Positions 59,552-64,000 of a stretch of DNA of 64,000 bases are shown here, piece after piece. Positions within the stretch are counted from its first letter, which is position 1. The number at the start of each line of letters is the position of its first letter. The position numbers were made by a program, and so were the translations under genes. The stretch is from contig NZ_CP034072.1 of NCBI RefSeq assembly GCF_003855255.1, forward strand, positions 3,154,727 to 3,218,726. The letters run 5' to 3'. The notes under the pieces were generated by a model. It had not been told where the DNA came from. It did not search any database and saw only the letters and a list, made by a program, of their open reading frames with translations. The DNA is from Mycolicibacterium nivoides. Lineage in GTDB: Bacteria; Actinomycetota; Actinomycetes; Mycobacteriales; Mycobacteriaceae.

Positions 59552-60866
59552 TTCGGTAGCGGACTCGGGCGTTGCGGCACCGGACGCCCAGCAGCAGCCC
59601 TCCGGAATCTCCCGGCGCAAACTGTTCGGCGCCGCCGGGGTCACGGCCGCGGTAGTCGGTGCGGCCGGCGCAGGTGCGCTGGCCGGCCGGGCTTCCGCGG
59701 CCAGCACGCCGCACGGTGCCCTGCAGGGGCCGGTCCCATTTCGGGGCGACCGGCAGGCAGGCATCATCACCGAGGCGCAGGACCGGATGCACTTCTGCTC
59801 CTTCGACGTCACCACCGACAACCGCGAGGACGTCGTCGCACTGCTCAAGCAGTGGACCCAGATGGCCGAGCGGATGACGCGTGGCGAGGAGACCGAGGCC
59901 GGCGGCGCCGTGGACGGCAATCCGTATGCGCCGCCGTCGGACACCGGGGAGGCGCTGGGCCTTCCGGCCTCACAGCTCACCCTGACCATCGGGTTCGGGC
60001 CGTCGTTCTTCCGCAAGGACGGCAAGGACCGCTTCGGCATCGCCGACAAGCAGCCGGCCGAGCTCAAGGATCTGCCGAAGTTCCCCAACGAGACCATGGA
60101 CCCGGCCCGCAGCGGGGGCGACATCTGTGTGCAGGCCTGCGCCAACGATCCGCAGGTCGCAGTCCATGCGATCCGCAACCTGGCCCGCGTCGGGTTCGGC
60201 ACGGTCGCGGTGCGGTACTCGCAGCTGGGGTTCGGCCGCACCTCGTCGACCACCCGGGACCAGGCCACTCCACGAAACCTGTTCGGGTTCAAGGACGGAA
60301 CCAACAACCTCAAGTCGGACCAGACGGACCTGCTCGACAAGAACGTCTGGGTGGCCGAGGGTGACGGGCCGGCCTGGCTCACCGGCGGCAGCTACCTGAT
60401 CACCCGGCGGATCCGGATGCGCATCGAGAACTGGGACCGCACCACGCTTCTGGAGCAGGAACGGGTGATCGGGCGGCAGAAGGGCAGCGGTGCCCCCAAC
60501 GGATTGCAGCAGGAGTTCGACGAGCTGGATTTCGAGATCACCGACGGCAAGGGCAATCCGAAGATCGACGTGGACGCGCATGTGCGGCTGGCCTCGGCCG
60601 AGCACCTGGGCGGCATCGAGATCCTGCGTCGCGGTTACAACTTCACCGACGGCTCAGACGGCTTCGGGCACCTGGACGCCGGATTGTTCTTCATCGCGTT
60701 CGTGCGCAGCCCGGAGAAGCAGTTCATCCCGATGCAGCGGGAACTGTCCCGCAAGGATGCGCTCAACGAATACATCACCCACACCGGGACGGCCATCTTC
60801 GCCTGCCCGCCCGGGCTACGCGACGGCGATACCTCGGGTTATTGGGGTTCGACTCTGTTCGAGTGA
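59532..60866 (+). CDS. efeB: Dyp-type peroxidase EfeB
   Basis: This 444-residue heme peroxidase has a Tat signal (ISRRKLFGAAGVTAAVVGAA). The Dyp domain has GFKDGTNN (the conserved GxxDG aspartate), TGGSYLITRRIRM and RRGYNF, with the proximal histidine expected in VDAHVRLAS. EfeB oxidises ferrous iron or deferrates heme for EfeUO. It starts at GTG 59532 inside efeO and completes the operon. Confidence 0.95.
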   Translation: MSSPTSDSVADSGVAAPDAQQQPSGISRRKLFGAAGVTAAVVGAAGAGALAGRASAASTPHGALQGPVPFRGDRQAGIITEAQDRMHFCSFDVTTDNREDVVALLKQWTQMAERMTRGEETEAGGAVDGNPYAPPSDTGEALGLPASQLTLTIGFGPSFFRKDGKDRFGIADKQPAELKDLPKFPNETMDPARSGGDICVQACANDPQVAVHAIRNLARVGFGTVAVRYSQLGFGRTSSTTRDQATPRNLFGFKDGTNNLKSDQTDLLDKNVWVAEGDGPAWLTGGSYLITRRIRMRIENWDRTTLLEQERVIGRQKGSGAPNGLQQEFDELDFEITDGKGNPKIDVDAHVRLASAEHLGGIEILRRGYNFTDGSDGFGHLDAGLFFIAFVRSPEKQFIPMQRELSRKDALNEYITHTGTAIFACPPGLRDGDTSGYWGSTLFE

Positions 60867-60878
60867 GGCACTGACCCG

Positions 60879-61532
60879 ATGACACGCAACACTCGAATAC
60901 TGCTGACCGCATTGGCAATCGCGGTGCTGGCCATCGGCGTGCTCGTGTACCAGTCGGTGCGTGATCGCGGCGGGCCGCCACCGGCGGCATCCGTCGAAAC
61001 CGGCCAGGTGGTACGCGAGAACAGTCACCGGCTGAACTCCGTTCCCGACAGCGACGTGACATTCGTGGAGTTCCTCGACTTCGAGTGCGAAGGTTGTCGC
61101 GCGGTGTATCCCTCGATCGAGCAATTGCGATCTGAGTACGGCGACCGGGTGAACTTCGTCATCCGGTACTTCCCGCTCGGCGCTCACTACAACGCCGAAC
61201 GAGCGGCACGCGCCGTCGAGGCTGCCGCCCAACAGGACAAGCTCGAGGCGATGTACAAGAAGATGTACGACGCCCAGGGCCAGTGGGGCGAGAAGCAGGA
61301 TCCGGCCGACGAGGTATTCCGGGGCTTCGCAGGAGAACTCGGCCTCGACATGGCGGCATTCGACAAGGCCTACAGCGACCCCGCCACCGCCGCCCGGGTC
61401 CAACTGGATGTGGCCGACGGCCGCGCCCTGGGCGTGCAGGGAACGCCGACGTTCTTTCTCAACGGCGAGCGCATCCAGCCACACAGCTATGAAGACCTGG
61501 CCGCGGCCTTCGATCAGGCGCTGGCCGAGTAG
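60879..61532 (+). CDS. DsbA-like thioredoxin-fold protein
   Basis: The 217-residue product has an N-terminal membrane anchor (LLTALAIAVLAIGVLVY) and an extracytoplasmic DsbA-type domain with active site CEGC (Cys70, Cys73) and cis-Pro in QGTPTFFLNG. It should oxidise or reshuffle disulfides, or reduce them, in exported proteins. It starts 12 bp after efeB and may be cotranscribed, perhaps to help fold or protect exported partners. The CEGC pair differs from the usual CPHC of DsbA. Confidence 0.9.
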   Translation: MTRNTRILLTALAIAVLAIGVLVYQSVRDRGGPPPAASVETGQVVRENSHRLNSVPDSDVTFVEFLDFECEGCRAVYPSIEQLRSEYGDRVNFVIRYFPLGAHYNAERAARAVEAAAQQDKLEAMYKKMYDAQGQWGEKQDPADEVFRGFAGELGLDMAAFDKAYSDPATAARVQLDVADGRALGVQGTPTFFLNGERIQPHSYEDLAAAFDQALAE

Positions 61533-61550
61533 AGAGCCCGCGCGGCGCGG

Positions 61551-62360
61551 TTATCCGCCGAGCAGGATCTGGCTGAGCCGGGTGGTCGTTGCGACGCCTT
61601 CGTCATAACCCCCCTGCCCGTTGAGCCCGTTCATGATCGCCAGCGTGTATCGCTGTTTGGGACCGGCGAACCCGACCGAGTTGACGACCCAGCCGCCCTG
61701 CTCTTGCGACCACCCGTTCTTGTTGCCGGGGGTCATCGACGGTCCGGCGCCCCACACGCCCCACTGCTGTTCCCCGCCGACCCGCTGCATCTCGGCCACC
61801 ACGGCGGAGGCATCGGCCGGATTCAATTGGGCCAGTGTGTAGTTCATCAACCGGTCGAGATCGTTGGTGGTGGACTTCTGGAAGCCCCAGTACGGGAACA
61901 CGTCACCGAATCCCGGTTGCGGCCGCAGGTCCGTCATGCCGTAGCGGGGGAAGCCGGCGTTGAATGCCTTGTGGTCGGCTCCGCCATAGCGGCTCCACAG
62001 TGAATCGGCCGCATCGTTGTCGGAGTTCCGCAGCATGTTCACCATCAGCTGCCGGTCGTTGCCCGAGAGCCGCAATGCCCCGGCACGTTCCCGGGTCAGC
62101 AGGTCGACCACCATCGCCAGCTTGATGGTGGAGGCGGTCCAGATCATGGTGTTCGCATTGGCATTGGCGTAACGCGTGCCCGCTGCGCGATCGCGCAGCA
62201 CATAGCCGACGGTGCCCGGCCTCGACGCCAGATAGGCGTCTGCCGCCGCGATGCGCGAGCGCAGGTCACAACCTGTGGCGGGACATTCCGCGACGGCCTG
62301 CGGTGCGACCATTCCCAGACTGAGGACCAGGACGACGGCGGCGATCCGCAGTACCCGCAT
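61551..62360 (-). CDS. Beta-lactamase-fold serine hydrolase
   Basis: The 269-residue product has a signal peptide ending near AVAEC and a class A-like transpeptidase fold with STIK (Ser77, Lys80) and SDN (113-115). The third motif, normally KTG or KSG, reads KNG (214-216). The GWSQEQGGWVVNSVGFAG segment then forms the inner strand. No clear ExxxN omega loop is seen, so it may be a PBP-like or non-lactamase hydrolase. ATG 62360 is chosen for the signal; the frame to 62549 adds no domain. Confidence 0.82.
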   Translation of the reverse strand: MRVLRIAAVVLVLSLGMVAPQAVAECPATGCDLRSRIAAADAYLASRPGTVGYVLRDRAAGTRYANANANTMIWTASTIKLAMVVDLLTRERAGALRLSGNDRQLMVNMLRNSDNDAADSLWSRYGGADHKAFNAGFPRYGMTDLRPQPGFGDVFPYWGFQKSTTNDLDRLMNYTLAQLNPADASAVVAEMQRVGGEQQWGVWGAGPSMTPGNKNGWSQEQGGWVVNSVGFAGPKQRYTLAIMNGLNGQGGYDEGVATTTRLSQILLGG

Positions 62361-62633
62361 CGCCACACCGTAGAGCTCGCCGGCCCGACCCAGCGTCCGC
62401 ACAGCCGGGCCATGCCGAGCCGAAACCGTGCCGTTGTCTATTCGTGACGGGGTATCGGGCCACTGTTTTCCGCCAGCACCGCTCCGGAACTGGATGTCGT
62501 GCTGCATCGGCACACTGCGCCGCGGATTGCAGTCACTATCAAGCAGCAATCCGCGGCCTTGTTGACGACGGGCGCAGTTGCCGACCCCGTCAGCGACTCT
62601 GGGGCCATTGCGGACGTGAGGGCAGCTCGGTGG

Positions 62634-63773
62634 TCAGTCCGATTTGTCCGTGTCATCGACGTCGTCGGCTTCGTCGGCTTCGTCGGCTTCCGCGCGCGCG
62701 TCTTCGGCGCTGGAATCTTCGGCTTCGCCGCCGACATCGGCGGAGTCGGCCGATTCCGTGTCGGCGTCGTCGTCCAACTCGTCATCCGCATCGGGCTCAG
62801 CCTCAGGCTCGGGCTCGATGAGCGCGCCCGGCCAGTACGCCCGCCATTCGTCTTCGGTGATCGACCCCAGCGGCGTCACGTCGAGTTCCTCTGGAACGTC
62901 CTCGCCCCGGCGGCCGGCGGCAACATCGGACTCCACCACCCGCACGGTGTCCATGAACTCCAAAATCGCACTGCGCAAGTCATTCTCGGCATCAGAATCG
63001 GCCGAAACCACCACTGAGGTCAGCGCCGCCGGCACCAGGTCGGCGGGCAGCCCGGCCTGGGCCACGCGGGCCAGCACCTTCTGCGCCAACGCCAAAGCCG
63101 GCTGCCCGGTGGGCACGTCATCCATCGACGACCCGCGGGCCTTCACCTTCTGCTCCTGGGCCTTGCGCTGCTCCCATTGGGCCAGCTGCTCATCCAGTGA
63201 AATCGATTCTCCGGCAAGCACTGCCGGCACGCGATTGCCGAGCTTGCGCACCAAGGAATCGGCGACGTCGTCGATATTGAACGGGTGGACGGGCGCATCC
63301 TCGGCGATGCGCGCATGGAACAACACCTGCAGCAGTACATCGCCGAGTTCCTCGCGCAGCTCGTCGGCGTTGCCGCCGCGCACCGCGTCGAACAGTTCGT
63401 ACGTCTCCTCCAGGAGGTAGCGACGCAACGAATCGTGCGTCTGCTCGCTCTCCCACGGCCCGTCGGTACGCAGCTTGTCCATCATCGCCACGGCGTCCAC
63501 GAGCCGCTCCCCTGCCTGCGCCTGTTGGGCCGCGATCAAGCGGTCCCCGGCAGCCAGACGGGCCTTGACCGCCGGATGCTCCGGGTCAGAGGACAACAGA
63601 ACTGGGGCAGCTTCATCCTCCGGCGCGTCAGAGAGCCAAGGCCTCGCCGCGGGCAGCGACCACGGCACCTTGACCGGCATTTCCTCGGTGTACTGCACAT
63701 CACCGGTGAGCAGGCCGACCGCCTCGACGGGGATCAGTGACGGGCGGCGCGGGTCGACCAATACGACGGTCAT
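62634..63773 (-). CDS. mazG: Nucleoside triphosphate pyrophosphohydrolase MazG
   Basis: The 379-residue MazG starts at ATG 63773 (TVVLVDPRRPSLIPVEAVG), as in M. tuberculosis Rv1021. The MazG core has LLEETYELFDAV and EELGDVLLQVLFHARIAED, the metal-binding EExxE...ExxD. It hydrolyses NTPs, including damaged ones, to monophosphates. Against the 325-residue Mtb protein it has an extra acidic tail of about 55 residues (ADSADVGGEAEDSSAEDA type), likely disordered. Confidence 0.95.
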   Translation of the reverse strand: MTVVLVDPRRPSLIPVEAVGLLTGDVQYTEEMPVKVPWSLPAARPWLSDAPEDEAAPVLLSSDPEHPAVKARLAAGDRLIAAQQAQAGERLVDAVAMMDKLRTDGPWESEQTHDSLRRYLLEETYELFDAVRGGNADELREELGDVLLQVLFHARIAEDAPVHPFNIDDVADSLVRKLGNRVPAVLAGESISLDEQLAQWEQRKAQEQKVKARGSSMDDVPTGQPALALAQKVLARVAQAGLPADLVPAALTSVVVSADSDAENDLRSAILEFMDTVRVVESDVAAGRRGEDVPEELDVTPLGSITEDEWRAYWPGALIEPEPEAEPDADDELDDDADTESADSADVGGEAEDSSAEDARAEADEADEADDVDDTDKSD

Positions 63774-63913
63774 CGGGCTGCACCCCCTCACCATTTCGAC
63801 GAGATTGCTGATCTCGGTTATACCAACACATTGCCGGGCTGCGGCGGACCGCGACGCGCCTGGTCAGCACGGCCAATGCTGCGATTCGCCGGCATCGGGC
63901 CGTCCCCACACGG

Positions 63914-63947
63914 GATGGCCGCCCTGCCCGAAGGCAAGGCGGCCATC
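63914..63947. terminator. Hairpin terminator ahead of mazG
   Basis: GATGGCCGCC (63914-63923) pairs perfectly with GGCGGCCATC (63938-63947) around a 14-base loop. It lies 17 bp downstream of the stop of the edge gene on the minus strand and ends that transcript before mazG. There is no clear U-run. Confidence 0.75.
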
Positions 63948-63964
63948 ATGTCACAAGCCGTGGC

Positions 63965-64000
63965 TTACGACTCCGGCGGGAACTGGCCCTCCGGGATCAC
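63965..64000 (-). CDS. C-terminus of an unidentified gene (cut by window edge)
   Basis: Only the last 11 residues are present (VIPEGQFPPES then TAA at 63967-63965). The frame runs off the window. The hairpin at 63914 right behind the stop supports a real gene end. Nothing can be said about its function. Confidence 0.55.
   Translation of the reverse strand: MIPEGQFPPES

Overview
The window is high-GC actinobacterial DNA and almost certainly comes from a rapidly growing mycobacterium (Mycolicibacterium type). The evidence is an mce gene run with an Mce-associated protein, PE-PPE-domain hydrolases, MPT63-like and MPT64-like secreted proteins, a cutinase, and the syntenic block mazG - lpqU - eno - ftsB - DUF501 - ppx, which matches Rv1021 to Rv1026 of M. 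tuberculosis in order. No database search was possible; all names rest on motifs, gene order and remembered family features.

Layout. Positions 1-5.8 kb carry a mycobacterial membrane protein cut by the window edge, a small lipoprotein, a divergent TetR/SDR-MFS unit, and a PitA phosphate permease with its small membrane partner. Positions 5.8-15.5 kb are a cell-envelope region: a cutinase, two paralogous PE-PPE hydrolases around a TetR gene, a multi-spanning membrane protein, and a repeat-rich membrane protein with a Thr/Pro stalk. Positions 15.6-24 kb are a cyclic-ureide (hydantoin or dihydropyrimidine type) catabolic cluster: importer, hydantoinase, N-carbamoylase, an SDR with an abnormal active site, an arylmalonate-decarboxylase-like protein and two PucR regulators. 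Two promoter regions there share a conserved 42-bp block. An RtcB-type RNA ligase gene follows.

Positions 25,710-36,880 hold an integrated element of about 11.1 kb in tRNA-Tyr, bounded by a perfect 57-bp direct repeat. It encodes an integrase, two small HTH proteins, a winged-helix replication-type protein, HNH nuclease, large terminase, portal, scaffold, capsid and two head connectors. It has no tail, lysis or holin genes. It also carries two accessory genes, one with a PD-(D/E)XK nuclease signature at the left end. This is the organisation of a capsid-forming phage satellite (cf-PICI-like, and reminiscent of phiRv1/phiRv2), and it is the most interesting system here. It also has integrase arm-site repeats and an array of three palindromes beside an AT-rich tract, which may be its origin or operator.

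Positions 37-42 kb carry yajQ, an MFS remnant, and a sulfonate-type ABC transporter with a flavin monooxygenase. Positions 42-49.7 kb contain an mce operon (mceB-F, an Mce-associated protein and an MPT64-like protein) that lacks yrbEA/yrbEB and most of mceA: the sequence jumps directly into a 5'-truncated gene on the other strand, pointing to a deletion, a rearrangement or a misassembly. Positions 50-64 kb are mostly core: a radical SAM protein, an MPT63-like Ala/Pro-rich protein, the ppx-DUF501-ftsB-eno-lpqU block, the efeUOB iron uptake operon, a DsbA-like protein, a beta-lactamase-fold protein and mazG.
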